In this document: piece by piece, positions 17,438-25,458 of the stretch
How positions within the stretch are numbered: position 1 is the stretch's first letter
Layout of the letters: each line of letters begins with the position of its first letter
Assembly: GCA_039105265.1 (NCBI GenBank)
Contig: JAPFFF010000343.1
Location: forward strand, 1-25,458
Source: Tritrichomonas musculus
Lineage: Eukaryota; Parabasalia; Tritrichomonadida; Tritrichomonadidae
DNA length: 25,458 bases
Reading direction: 5' to 3'
Position numbers and translations under genes: made by a program
The notes under the pieces: generated by a model
What the model saw: the letters and a program-made list of their open reading frames with translations, nothing else
Told to the model about the DNA's origin: nothing
The model's database searches: none

Positions 17438-17546
17438 TTAAACGAACAAGAAGGAGAAAATAAATAATATATCGAATTTATTAATATTATATATATATTT
17501 ATGATACATTTATATATTCTTTTTAATAAACACATTCTTATATAGC

Positions 17547-18890
17547 CTAGGACGCAAATGTGATAAAATCATTTCCATAATAGATCATGACTTTAGAGTA
17601 AATGTTTTGAATTTCTTCTTTGTTCATATTCTGAGCTTTATCATGCTTATAGCACATTCCACAAAGATTTAATAAAGCATTCTTAAGGTTAATTGCAAGC
17701 ATACTAGCTGATGGTATTTTACTTTTCATATCATTTTTGATTTTAGTAAAGAAGATATCAATTGAAGGTATTAAAGTTGATCTAACAATACTTAAATCGA
17801 TACGCTGTAAGCCGAGTATGGCGCCATATTGAGAAATCGAATGATTTCTGCCATCAAAAACAATATTTGTCAAATATTCTGCGACTCGTTGACTAAGATC
17901 AGGATATTGATTCGAATACTTTTTAATAATGATACCTAGAAAGTCTGCAGCAGAATTCCTAATTGATATTCCCTGTTCGATAGAATGGCATTTCATCATT
18001 TCTGAACGAATCTCTTGGACTGGCTTAGAAACACCTAGTGGATCATCGTCTAATATTGATCGAGAAATCAATATAGTCATTGATGTTGTCATATATGTTA
18101 GCAAGAAAAGCTCATTTTCAAGATTTGGATTTGAAAAGAGTGCTTTAGCAAGTGATAAAGCTACACGTAAATTTGAGATAGATCGATAATTTTTTGATAC
18201 AGTATCTGTTATATTTTTGAGGAAGAATTTCAGTAGTGGCTGTATAGCAGCTTCTTTTGATAGTGATTTTAAAAGGCTAATAAACTCTGGAGTCAAGGAA
18301 TTTGGAGAGCCGAGTTGTTTTTGAATTGTTTTGAGGCATTCGAAATAAAAATTTTGTAATTCTTTGCTGACAACTAATTTTGATTGAATAATAACAACAT
18401 TTTGGTCTGAAAATTTGGTTTGATCAGGTATGGAATTTGCAACTGGAGCAATTAGCCCTGGAACTTTAGCAATACAGCTATTTTCTTCAATTTGTGGTTC
18501 AACACCTTTTATTGCTAGCCAATGAAAAGAAAATGAAGTATCTATTGGATATCGCTTTAATGAAGATGATGAAATTTCGTTAAGGGATATTTCTCGATCA
18601 GTGTTTGCCAAAATTTCTACGTTATCTAAAACTCCAACTGATTTAAATTCGCAAACTCGATTGGATTTGTATCCATACAAAGGACGGGATAAACGTGAAG
18701 CAAGCGCGTCATTTAAATCGTTGACACGTAGAATTTTTGATGTCTTATGTTTTCGTAAACGATTCGCTAATTCTAATATTGATGTAACATATGATTCTGC
18801 ATCTTTTGCGACATCATTCAAATCGATAGACTTGTCAATATGGACTCCAAGTTCCTCAGAGATTGCTTGGACAGCCAAACTTGAAGCCAT
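17547..18890 (-). CDS. TAF6: TFIID/SAGA subunit TAF6
   Basis: This encodes 447 residues. Residues 1-70 form the TAF6-type histone fold (ISEELGVHIDKSIDLNDVAKDAESYV, then TSKILRVNDLNDAL), which pairs with TAF9. A linker follows (LYGYKSN). Then comes the conserved VVSKELQNFYFECL near 173-186, and an all-helical HEAT-type C-terminal domain to about 430. The hallmark SQYGAILGLQRI (near 355) corresponds to the family's HYGAIVGLQAL. The product should act in promoter recognition by TFIID, and perhaps in SAGA. The human protein is about 680 residues; the shorter length here reflects loss of the disordered tail, not of a domain. Two TCATA motifs lie 33-45 nt upstream of the ATG (complements of 18921-18925 and 18933-18937). 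TACCGTTAT lies at 18956. Confidence 0.92.
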   Translation of the reverse strand: MASSLAVQAISEELGVHIDKSIDLNDVAKDAESYVTSILELANRLRKHKTSKILRVNDLNDALASRLSRPLYGYKSNRVCEFKSVGVLDNVEILANTDREISLNEISSSSLKRYPIDTSFSFHWLAIKGVEPQIEENSCIAKVPGLIAPVANSIPDQTKFSDQNVVIIQSKLVVSKELQNFYFECLKTIQKQLGSPNSLTPEFISLLKSLSKEAAIQPLLKFFLKNITDTVSKNYRSISNLRVALSLAKALFSNPNLENELFLLTYMTTSMTILISRSILDDDPLGVSKPVQEIRSEMMKCHSIEQGISIRNSAADFLGIIIKKYSNQYPDLSQRVAEYLTNIVFDGRNHSISQYGAILGLQRIDLSIVRSTLIPSIDIFFTKIKNDMKSKIPSASMLAINLKNALLNLCGMCYKHDKAQNMNKEEIQNIYSKVMIYYGNDFITFAS

Positions 18891-19364
18891 AAAAATGTAT
18901 ATTTATATATTTATTGAAAATATGATTGTATATATGAAAATTTAACCAAAAAAAATACCGTTATATGTCTAAATTTCTAAGAAATTTTTTTAAAAATTGC
19001 TAATGCTCAATATGGTATTAACTTTTACAAAACTATTTAAGTTATTGTAATTTTCTCATTTTATTATTACATGACTCAGTGATTATCTCGATATTTATGA
19101 TGGTGTGCTGTTTCTCTCGCCATTATTTATAATGTACATTGAATTTAAATTTTGTAATTCACTCTCATTAATTAAAAATACAATGTTTGATGTTTAATTT
19201 GATTTTACCTATTTTTATACCTCAAATCAGGTATCTGTTACATAAATTGAATATCTGATTTTACAATGCATTTAAATCAATTCGATCTTTCGAAAATAAA
19301 AATAAAATATTCAAGTCAAGAAATAAAAATCAAAAAATTAAATATTTATTTTGTGATCTGTTTA
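18891..19364. other. Intergenic region, TAF6 promoter side
   Basis: This 474-bp AT-rich gap lies between the start of TAF6 and the 3' end of the SAPS gene, both on the minus strand. Beyond the TCATA motifs and TACCGTTAT (18956-18964) I see no gene, RNA or repeat in it. Confidence 0.5.
18956..18964 (-). promoter_or_regulatory. Myb-like site ATAACGGTA upstream of TAF6
   Basis: On the coding (minus) strand this reads ATAACGGTA, and it lies about 66 nt before the TAF6 ATG. The same nine bases lie upstream of the SAPS gene. The AACGG core fits the general Myb-domain binding pattern. T. vaginalis is known to use Myb regulators, but the link here is inferred. Confidence 0.4.
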
Positions 19365-21128
19365 TTATTGATCATCAGTATTCTGGTCTTCTTCTGAATT
19401 TTCATCTTTGGGATCGTCACCTTTTGAATTTTCAGCTTGCTCATTGCTTCCCGCACCAGCTTTTGCTTCATCAATAAACTCGATTACAATTGATTTCTCA
19501 ACTTCTTCTGGAGTTGAGTTCAATATTCCTTTCTTTTTATCGATATTAAATGTATTAAATGATGGATTTGACCAATCAATTATCTTTTGTCGTATATCTT
19601 CTGGCCATTTTTCACCAATTTCTTTGAAGTCAGCATCAACAGTGTCATTAGGATTAGGTTTTTTCTTTGAATTAGATGACATGCTCTGTAACAAGCTACT
19701 ATCTTCATCATCTTCATCATTATCCTCTTCTTCACCAAAATTGTCTGTTTTTGTTTTTTCTGGTTTGTTCTCATTAATCTTTTCCTGGATTACTTCATTT
19801 AATTCTGAGTTGTAAATGATTCTGGCAATTGTCAAAATTGAATCAAGAAGCATAAAAGTTGATGGTGTTTGACTATTAGGAATAGTGAGGTGGTCCTTAG
19901 AATGCTTTTCCCACAATTCGATAACTTTTGCTCTAATTCCATCTCTGAAGCTGTTCAATTCTTCTTTGTTAGTTGACCAATATTTTTTGTTTGATGTGAG
20001 ACTATCTTCAATTACATACGATATTAACTTCAAAGCCGCTGTCATTGTAAATTGCTTTGATTCTGGTGTAAGAAGTTTGTTAATAACTTCTTCGGTAGTT
20101 TTTCTGTCCATTTCAGTAGAGCAGACTGATAGATATTGGCCAGCATATTGTACTTTCAAAGAGGTTAGATCATTTGATTCTCTGAGAATAGATAAGCATT
20201 TGTCCATTACTTTTTGATTTGGTCCAATTATTTTGGCTATCTCAAAAAGTCTTGGGTATATTTCTATTGTAACTTCTTCCTCTCCTTGATTATTTTTCCT
20301 AAGCTCGATTTCATTTAAGTCATTTTCGTTTGCGCATGCGACATAATCAAAAACTTGTTCTTGGAATTCTTCGATTTTATCAAAAGAGCATTTAAAGAAC
20401 TCAATAAATAAAGAAACAATGTTGAGCTTGTGCATTTTTGTTAGTGATTTATGAAAATTAGCAAAATGCTTATTATAGTCAGTAAAATCTTCAACATTTG
20501 GAATAAATTGGCAAAAAGATGGCATTTCATTAATACATTTAAGAGCCATTTCTTCTGGTATGAATGAAATGAAAATATACCATAAAAGAGTTGAAATATG
20601 CGGATGATGTTTCTGAACAAAGCAATCAAGAATGCTTTGATAAATGCATGAGCTATCAAGATTTTTTATTATTTTTTCTACAGCTCCCTCGGTATTCCAA
20701 AAAACTTGCCAAATTTCTTCTGGCCACTGATCAATTGCGCGCGAAATGATTCTTGAATATACCCCAACAGCATATTGTTTTTCAGGCTCTGATTTTCCAA
20801 TAGGGGAAAGAGCAGTCGAGGCTATATCCACAGAATCAGCAAATACACGGTGAAGGCAAACATTTGACATTTGATATAAAGAAAAAAGTTGTTTTTGATC
20901 GTTTCTATCTTTTGTTTCCATTATGAATTGTAATATATCTTCCATATTAAGACGATCATTTTTATTTTTACCCAAAAAATATCCTATTAGATATGGATTT
21001 TTTTCACGGAATTGAGTTGATAAATCTTCGAGACCTATTAATTTCTTGATTTCAGGTTGTTCGGTTCCTTTAAGATATAGTTCTGTTGGTCCAGGACCTT
21101 TTGGTTGCTTTTTTCTTTTGCTGAACAT
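19365..21128 (-). CDS. SAPS-domain PP6 regulatory subunit
   Basis: This encodes 587 residues. The N-terminal 30-75 stretch (KKLIGLEDLSTQFREKNPYLIGYF, then MEDILQFIMET) matches the opening helices of the SAPS domain, in which yeast Sap155/Sap190 and human PPP6R1-3 bind the Sit4/PP6 catalytic subunit. An all-helical repeat domain continues to about residue 450, followed by an acidic, Ser-rich segment (EEEDNDEDDEDSSLLQS) and a charged tail rich in Glu, Asp and Asn. It is shorter than human PPP6R proteins (about 850-970 residues), mainly in the disordered C-terminus. It would target or scaffold a PP6-type phosphatase. The ATG at 21126-21128 is the first possible one, because the SAPS-like sequence begins soon after. 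TACCGTTAT lies 56 nt upstream and no TCAYW initiator is close. The family call rests on the first 75 residues and overall layout. Confidence 0.72.
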   Translation of the reverse strand: MFSKRKKQPKGPGPTELYLKGTEQPEIKKLIGLEDLSTQFREKNPYLIGYFLGKNKNDRLNMEDILQFIMETKDRNDQKQLFSLYQMSNVCLHRVFADSVDIASTALSPIGKSEPEKQYAVGVYSRIISRAIDQWPEEIWQVFWNTEGAVEKIIKNLDSSCIYQSILDCFVQKHHPHISTLLWYIFISFIPEEMALKCINEMPSFCQFIPNVEDFTDYNKHFANFHKSLTKMHKLNIVSLFIEFFKCSFDKIEEFQEQVFDYVACANENDLNEIELRKNNQGEEEVTIEIYPRLFEIAKIIGPNQKVMDKCLSILRESNDLTSLKVQYAGQYLSVCSTEMDRKTTEEVINKLLTPESKQFTMTAALKLISYVIEDSLTSNKKYWSTNKEELNSFRDGIRAKVIELWEKHSKDHLTIPNSQTPSTFMLLDSILTIARIIYNSELNEVIQEKINENKPEKTKTDNFGEEEDNDEDDEDSSLLQSMSSNSKKKPNPNDTVDADFKEIGEKWPEDIRQKIIDWSNPSFNTFNIDKKKGILNSTPEEVEKSIVIEFIDEAKAGAGSNEQAENSKGDDPKDENSEEDQNTDDQ

Positions 21129-21183
21129 TAATATAATTAATTCAATTTGTCAATATTCAGAATATTTTTTCACCTTGAAAATT

Positions 21184-21209
21184 TACCGTTATTTTTTTTT
21201 TTTTTTTTT
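21184..21209 (-). promoter_or_regulatory. Myb-like site and poly-T run upstream of the SAPS gene
   Basis: TACCGTTAT at 21184-21192 is ATAACGGTA on the coding strand, identical to the element before TAF6 and at a like distance (56 nt). It is followed at once by a run of 18 T residues to 21209, which is poly-A on the coding strand, upstream of the site. Confidence 0.4.
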
Positions 21210-21263
21210 ATAATGAAAATAAAATAATATTAATAATAATAGCATAGTTTAATATATGTATAT

Positions 21264-23567
21264 CTAATATGTTACCATGTGTATAAGTAAGTTATCATTC
21301 GATATAAAATATCTCATATCTCTCATTTGTATTACCATTGTTCGATCAAACAGAAGAATTTCTTTCACTCTTTTATGATTTTTAAAATCATCATTGAGCT
21401 GATTAAAATCATCTATAAAATCAGCTTCAAAAGCACCATGAAAAACGTAAGAAAACAAATCCTCAGCAATTTGTATAAATGAGCAGGATGTTGGAACTGC
21501 CCTAAAACCGCTTGTAAACAAGAAATCTTTCTGAGCACGTAAAATATTGACTGCTCCGATTGCTATATTATCATTTGGAATAATCATATTATGAGCGAAT
21601 CTGTTAAAGAAAAATAGGCTAGGACTATCTTCTTCATCAATATCATCTTTCATATGAACTGATATTGAGAAAATTGAATTATAATTGTAATAATTCTGAA
21701 TATTTTCAATATTTTGCCATGAATCATAGAAAAACGATGATACAAATTCATGCGTTGGAAAAGCATTGACATCGAGATGCAGTGGCTCGAAATTGGAAAG
21801 GCTAGTTGGTTGTTGTGGACGAGAATAAAATGGTTCTTTTAATTGTTTTCTCTTGAATTTTGGCTTGGCTATTTCGGATGGATTATATCTGTAGAACGAT
21901 GACGTATCTTGAAGCTGGAAAGTGGCAAATTTGCTTGATTGGTCACCGGCGGAGTTGACAAATGGGCTTATATAGTAATCTTCTTCTTCGTCTATTTCTT
22001 CTTCTTCTGCATTTTCTGCTTCATTTTCTTTTTCTGCTCCTTCCTCCTCTTCTTCTTCTTCCTCTTCCTCTTCGAATTTTGGTATCTGCTGGCTCAGCGT
22101 GAATTCTGGCGATGGCGCAAAAGTTGGAATTTGGAACTCTGAAACATTCTGGTTTGGCATTTGAGGAAGCAAAAAATCTGGATATGGCGGAAAAGGGCCA
22201 GGTGAAAAGGTGGTTGGCTGTGCGAGTTCTGGTTGAGATAGCTGAGTCGATATCTGAGGTGGCATTTGTTGAGATTGTTGAGGTTGCATTTGTTGAGATT
22301 GCTGAGGTTGCATTTGTTGAGATTGCTGAGGTGGCATTTGTTGAGATTGCTGAGGTTGCATTTGTTGAGATTGCTGAGGTTGCATTTGTTGAGATTGTTG
22401 AGGTGGCATCTGTTGAGATTGTTGAGGTGGCATTGGTTGATATGGAAATAGCTTGGATTGTTGAGAAAGAAATTGCTGAGATTGTTGAAATGGGAATTGT
22501 TGAGATTGTTGAGATGGATTTTGCTGAGGTTTCTGAGATTGAAATTGTTGAAATGGAAATTGCTGAGATTGTTGAGACGGATTTTGCTGAGGTTTCTGAG
22601 ATTGAAATTGTTGAAATGGAAATTGCTGAATTTGTTGAGACGGATTTTGCTGAGGTTTCTGAGATTGAAATTGTTGAAATGGAAATTGCTGAGATTGTTG
22701 AGATGGATTTTGCTGAGGTTTCTGAGATTGAAATTGTTGAAATGGAAATTGCTGAAATTGTTGAGACGGATTTTGCTGAGGTTTCTGAGATTGAAATTGT
22801 TGAAATGGAAATTGCTGAGATTGTTGAGATGGATATTGCTGAGGTGTCTGAGATTGAAATTGCTGAGATATTATTTGTTGAGTTTGTTGAGATGTTGTCA
22901 ACTGGAATCCTTCTGGTAGAATTTGCTGTTTATTTTGTGTAGAGTTTGATTGATTATCTTGATTAGTTGTAGCTGAAGCAGTTTTAAAAACTTTAACACC
23001 AATCAGAAAAATACCTTTATAGCAAGTATCAAGTTCTTTGATTTCTTTAAATAAATTATTTGAATAATCAATTTTTTGCAATTTAGGGTAAAGAACGCGG
23101 AAAGAAAGTTTAATGGGAAATTTAATACTATTATTTGAAAGATTAATAAAACTCACTTCTCTTTTGTCCATCTGTGACCAAACTCCTAATATAAAAAGAA
23201 TTGTTTGAAGTTGACTTTGAAAATTATAAAATGATTGTTTTTTGAAAGTACCAGATAGATTTAAAGTTTTGTCTTGTAAATTATTTAGAGCATATTGTAT
23301 GATTTCATCCTTTTTATTAAAATACAGCTCTTTATCAAACCCTGAAATTGCTGTAGATTTGTTATTGTAGTGTACCATTTTCGCTGTGGTATCAACAAAT
23401 ATTATTGGCCATGATTGGTCTTTTTCAGGTTTCAGAGAATTACTAATATTTGGATTATTAATTAATGTAGATAAAAATTGCTCGGGTTGAGTGCTTCCAA
23501 TTGACTTACTAAAAATAGCATAATAAATAAGCTTTTCTTGTTTGCTAGTCATTTTAAATGAATCCAT
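21264..23567 (-). CDS. NXF1: NXF/TAP-like mRNA export factor with Gln-rich insert
   Basis: This encodes 767 residues. Residues about 97-195 form an NXF-type LRR domain (TLNLSGTF, SFINLSNNSIKF, PKLQKIDYSNNLFKEIKELD). Residues about 200-520 are a Gln/Pro repeat insert, followed by a poly-Glu patch. Residues about 603-765 form an NTF2-like domain (FPTHEFVSSFFYDSW, then FNRFAHNM, and a final FDRTMVI ... ISNDNLLI that mirrors the metazoan FTRTFI ... IVNDELF). NXF proteins with an NXT partner carry mRNPs through nuclear pores. Two features differ from animal NXF1: the long Gln insert between LRR and NTF2-like parts, and the absence of a C-terminal UBA-like domain, since the chain stops right after the NTF2-like fold. 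The N-terminal 95 residues may be a degenerate RRM. The ATG at 23565-23567 lies 5 nt after a TCATA initiator +1. Confidence 0.78.
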   Translation of the reverse strand: MDSFKMTSKQEKLIYYAIFSKSIGSTQPEQFLSTLINNPNISNSLKPEKDQSWPIIFVDTTAKMVHYNNKSTAISGFDKELYFNKKDEIIQYALNNLQDKTLNLSGTFKKQSFYNFQSQLQTILFILGVWSQMDKREVSFINLSNNSIKFPIKLSFRVLYPKLQKIDYSNNLFKEIKELDTCYKGIFLIGVKVFKTASATTNQDNQSNSTQNKQQILPEGFQLTTSQQTQQIISQQFQSQTPQQYPSQQSQQFPFQQFQSQKPQQNPSQQFQQFPFQQFQSQKPQQNPSQQSQQFPFQQFQSQKPQQNPSQQIQQFPFQQFQSQKPQQNPSQQSQQFPFQQFQSQKPQQNPSQQSQQFPFQQSQQFLSQQSKLFPYQPMPPQQSQQMPPQQSQQMQPQQSQQMQPQQSQQMPPQQSQQMQPQQSQQMQPQQSQQMPPQISTQLSQPELAQPTTFSPGPFPPYPDFLLPQMPNQNVSEFQIPTFAPSPEFTLSQQIPKFEEEEEEEEEEEGAEKENEAENAEEEEIDEEEDYYISPFVNSAGDQSSKFATFQLQDTSSFYRYNPSEIAKPKFKRKQLKEPFYSRPQQPTSLSNFEPLHLDVNAFPTHEFVSSFFYDSWQNIENIQNYYNYNSIFSISVHMKDDIDEEDSPSLFFFNRFAHNMIIPNDNIAIGAVNILRAQKDFLFTSGFRAVPTSCSFIQIAEDLFSYVFHGAFEADFIDDFNQLNDDFKNHKRVKEILLFDRTMVIQMRDMRYFISNDNLLIHMVTY
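22258..22440 (-). repeat. 24-bp coding repeat (SQQMPPQQ-type)
   Basis: Seven or eight near-perfect 24-bp units encode an eight-residue MPPQQSQQ or MQPQQSQQ repeat in the NXF-like protein. Units differ mainly by GGC/TTG changes that swap Pro for Gln. Confidence 0.85.
22500..22850 (-). repeat. 63-bp coding repeat (21 residues)
   Basis: About five and a half 63-bp units encode QQFPFQQFQSQKPQQNPSQQ plus one residue. ATTTTGCTGAGG recurs at 22518, 22581 and 22644, confirming the 63-bp period. Units are almost identical, so the array expanded or was homogenised recently. The frame stays open through all copies. Confidence 0.9.
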
Positions 23568-23619
23568 AATATGATAAAATAGGTCCCACTTTTTGAAAAT
23601 AAAAAAAAAGAATATAAAA
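23568..23619. promoter_or_regulatory. 52-bp divergent promoter
   Basis: Only 52 bases part the start codons of the NXF-like (minus) and Dim1-like (plus) genes. On the minus strand TCATA (complement of 23570-23574) puts +1 five nt before the NXF ATG. On the plus strand CCACTTT at 23586-23592 lies 34 nt before the Dim1-like ATG, and the rest is A-rich. Confidence 0.6.
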
Positions 23620-24066
23620 ATGAAAGCATTAATGGTGCCAACCTTCGCTCAAACTAGCGAAGCATTTGAATATGTTAAAACCGGTAAAAAACCTATTGTT
23701 TTAATGATATTAGGGACTATGTGGTCTCCTCCAAGTCGATATACAATGCAATCTATTACTGACTTAATGGAAGATGAATCCTACGCTGAAAAAGTTGAAG
23801 TATTTTTTATAGACCAAGATCAAGAACTCGATTTTTGCTTCTCAGAAAACATTTATGTTGGATTCCCTACAATTTTAGTATTTGTTAACTCATACCTTGT
23901 TCCGTTTGCTAGTGGTCATGCTGCAGATCCATCAAAAGCAGAAACAAAGAACCGTCTTATTCACCAATGCAACAAAAAACAAATGAAAACGATAGTTGAT
24001 GGCGCAATTAGTGTTCTTGAGGGAAAAGCTGAAAATATTACTGTTAAGTTTGAAGTCAATGCCTGA
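23620..24066 (+). CDS. Dim1/TXNL4-like thioredoxin-fold protein
   Basis: This encodes 148 residues, close to the 142-149 of the Dim1 family. The fold order fits. A helix with FEYVKTGKKP is followed by a strand (IVLMILGTMW). At the thioredoxin active-site position stands SPPSRYTM in place of a CxxC pair, as in Dim1 (DPTCMKM), so no disulfide chemistry is expected. Then come VEVFFIDQDQELDF, the cis-Pro strand FPTILVFVNS, and the C-terminal helix KKQMKTIVDGAISVLEGKAE, like Dim1's KQEMIDIIETVYRGARKG. Dim1 (yeast Dib1, human TXNL4A) is a U5 snRNP protein; TXNL4B is a close relative. This copy is divergent, and a general thioredoxin-like protein cannot be ruled out. The frame is open upstream through a TTG at 23593, but the ATG at 23620 is the right start because the extra stretch is only Lys/Asn from A-runs. 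Confidence 0.65.
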   Translation: MKALMVPTFAQTSEAFEYVKTGKKPIVLMILGTMWSPPSRYTMQSITDLMEDESYAEKVEVFFIDQDQELDFCFSENIYVGFPTILVFVNSYLVPFASGHAADPSKAETKNRLIHQCNKKQMKTIVDGAISVLEGKAENITVKFEVNA

Positions 24067-24293
24067 TAGTATTTTATACTTATTTATTTTTTTTTTTTTT
24101 AATTAAAGGATTAATTTGTGGAAATACTTTATTTTCAATTATACTTTTATTTATTAGCATTTGCACTAGTCGTATAATAATTATATTTATATCTTCTTGT
24201 AATTTATGGAATAATGAAATATTTAATATATAATTCCTGCCACTTTACACCATAAACAAAAATTATGGAAACGAAAAGTAAAATGGGGGAAGT

Positions 24294-24298
24294 TCATT
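24294..24298 (+). promoter_or_regulatory. Initiator-like TCATT before pol alpha
   Basis: TCATT fits TCAYW, with the presumed +1 A 15 nt before the ATG at 24311. A CCACTTT lies at 24240-24246, 71 nt before the ATG. Confidence 0.45.
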
Positions 24299-24310
24299 TT
24301 AATATCATCT

Positions 24311-25458
24311 ATGATTGGAGAAAACCCCAATCAAAAGCAAAAAAAATTTTTATCAGATGATGAAAGTGATTTTGATGAAGAAAGTCTTTTGATTGACCAA
24401 GTTGACTTCGAGATTTATCCAGTAGATTCAGTTGATGAAGGAGAAACATCAATTCCTCCTCCTCCAAAAGTTTCATTGCAGGTTCCTGAATCGCATACAG
24501 TTGATTTTTATCTTTTTCATGTTCATGAAGAAGGGCAAAAATTATATCTTTTTGGAAAACATCGAGTAGGATATAATTTTTATACTATTTGTATCGAAGT
24601 AGCAAATACTTATTATTATTTACAATTTCTACCCATAATTGGACATGAATTTGAAATTGCCGAAGAAGTTAATGATATAGCACATAAATGTGGAGGTAGA
24701 CTTATATCAAAAGAAATGAAAGAGCATAAATATTCATTTGATAATTCATTAATTCCACAGAATGCAACTTATCTATGTGCTACTTTTTCTTCAAATTCAA
24801 ATTGTTCAAAAATTAAGCCAAATGGTATTCATTATTCTCATGTTTTTGGTGTAACTGCTTCTCTATCAGAGAATTTTTTTGTTCGGCGTCATGTATATTG
24901 TCCATCATGGGTTCGTGCCACAAATTGCCAAAAAAAGAGCCGAAGTACAACAGTTCCAATGCTTTCTGTCACTAACATTGAGTCAATTTCGCCTATTTCA
25001 ATTTCTGACTCATCAGTATACTTACCATCGCCACCAATGAATTTATGTACCATTTCTATTCGATCAATGTTTCATACAAATGAAATATATATGATTTCAG
25101 CAAGAATTCTTTATGAGTGGGATATCGATGAATTTAGTGGAAAAGGAACCAAAAGTACTACATTAGTTTGCTCAACTTCAGGTGGAGCCATTTCTCCTGA
25201 AATTCGTCAAAATGATCATATCAAACTTTTTAGGACGGAAGAAGATTTGCTTTCTTACTTTGTACGGCTGATTGATGACTATGATATAGATATTTTGGTT
25301 TCATTTGGATTAATATCGAACGATATTCCATTACTTTTCAATCGACTAAAAACGCAGAATGTTAAAGAATGGTGGAAGATTGGCCGATTAAGAAGAGCAA
25401 CTGCAATAAAAGATGGTAAAATTAATCCGACATACGCCCTATCTGGTCGAATTCCATG
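24311..25458 (+). CDS. POLA1: DNA polymerase alpha catalytic subunit, 5' part
   Basis: The frame is open from the ATG to the window end (382 codons), so the gene is partial. An acidic N-terminus (LSDDESDFDEESL) and a proline run lead into the B-family N-terminal domain: VDFYLFHVHEEGQKLYLFGK near 64-83 matches the pol alpha VFLFGK region, and YYYLQFLP follows. HVFGVTASLSENFFVRRHVYCPSW (about 177-200) matches the family's block ending in PCWL. The exonuclease-like domain starts near 240. The usual catalytic DxE is replaced by MISARILYEWDI, as expected for pol alpha, which has no proofreading. ILVSFGLISNDIPLLFNRL (328-346) and WWKIGRLRR (354-362) are pol alpha hallmarks (compare IVGHNIYGFE and WSKIGRLKR). 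The part before KIGRL is roughly 400 residues shorter than in human POLA1. The polymerase palm lies beyond the window. Confidence 0.92.
   Translation, partial: MIGENPNQKQKKFLSDDESDFDEESLLIDQVDFEIYPVDSVDEGETSIPPPPKVSLQVPESHTVDFYLFHVHEEGQKLYLFGKHRVGYNFYTICIEVANTYYYLQFLPIIGHEFEIAEEVNDIAHKCGGRLISKEMKEHKYSFDNSLIPQNATYLCATFSSNSNCSKIKPNGIHYSHVFGVTASLSENFFVRRHVYCPSWVRATNCQKKSRSTTVPMLSVTNIESISPISISDSSVYLPSPPMNLCTISIRSMFHTNEIYMISARILYEWDIDEFSGKGTKSTTLVCSTSGGAISPEIRQNDHIKLFRTEEDLLSYFVRLIDDYDIDILVSFGLISNDIPLLFNRLKTQNVKEWWKIGRLRRATAIKDGKINPTYALSGRIP

Noticed and set aside
17929-18189. Plus-strand frames inside TAF6, the SAPS gene and the CHD gene
   Set aside because: Each overlaps a long conserved protein on the other strand and has no recognisable domain.
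22112-22942. 276-residue open frame on the plus strand, plus frames at 22266-22451 and 22458-22919
   Set aside because: They lie antisense to the Gln-rich repeats of the NXF-like gene. CAA/CAG codons read in reverse never give stops, so all frames stay open. The predicted chains are pure repeat shadow.
23593-23619. TTG start for the Dim1-like gene
   Set aside because: It adds only Lys/Asn/Ile residues from an A-rich leader and leaves almost no room for a promoter. The ATG at 23620 gives the family length.

Overview
The window looks like nuclear DNA of a parabasalid protist, most likely a trichomonad of the Tritrichomonas kind. Several signs agree. The DNA is AT-rich. TAA, TAG and TGA all act as stops. 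Almost every gene is intronless, and the single intron is 30 nt with a fused branch point and 3' splice site (ACTAACCTCAG). Several genes have a TCAYW initiator-like motif a few bases before the ATG. There are decayed BspA-like leucine-rich-repeat surface-protein genes. The species is inferred, not shown.

Layout from left to right. Positions 1-853 are AT-rich and non-coding, with several inverted repeats. Positions 854-2620 (minus) hold a ruined gene joining a protein-kinase C-lobe, Sel1-like repeats and BspA-type LRRs. Positions 2700-4115 (minus) encode a TMEM43-family membrane protein. Positions 4541-6115 (plus) encode a protein with a C2-like N-terminus and a Gln/Pro-rich tail. Positions 6699-11843 (minus) encode a large CHD-type chromatin remodeller, closest by motif to CHD6-9, which carries a FYRN-FYRC module near its C-terminus. 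A tRNA-Phe(GAA) lies at 12177-12249. It is followed by about 2 kb of pyrimidine-rich DNA: a direct repeat that begins inside the tRNA 3' end, an array of about twenty 34/35-bp tandem units, and a second copy of the direct repeat that again starts with the last 16 nt of the tRNA. A decayed BspA-like surface-protein gene with a Phe/Ser-repeat tail follows at 14346 to about 16449 (plus).

The right third is a compact block of housekeeping genes: a Rab-like GTPase with the 30-nt intron (16723-17346, plus), TAF6 (17547-18890, minus), a SAPS-domain PP6 regulatory subunit (19365-21128, minus), an NXF/TAP-like mRNA export factor with a long Gln-rich repeat insert (21264-23567, minus), a Dim1-like thioredoxin-fold protein (23620-24066, plus), and the 5' part of the DNA polymerase alpha catalytic subunit (from 24311, plus, running off the window).

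Functionally the living genes serve general nuclear processes (chromatin remodelling, TFIID/SAGA, mRNA export, possibly splicing, replication), plus vesicle traffic and phosphatase control. There is no operon logic. Neighbours are convergent or divergent and share short promoters, the tightest being the 52-bp divergent gap at 23568-23619. The most novel items are the CHD-FYRN-FYRC protein and the tRNA-anchored satellite block.
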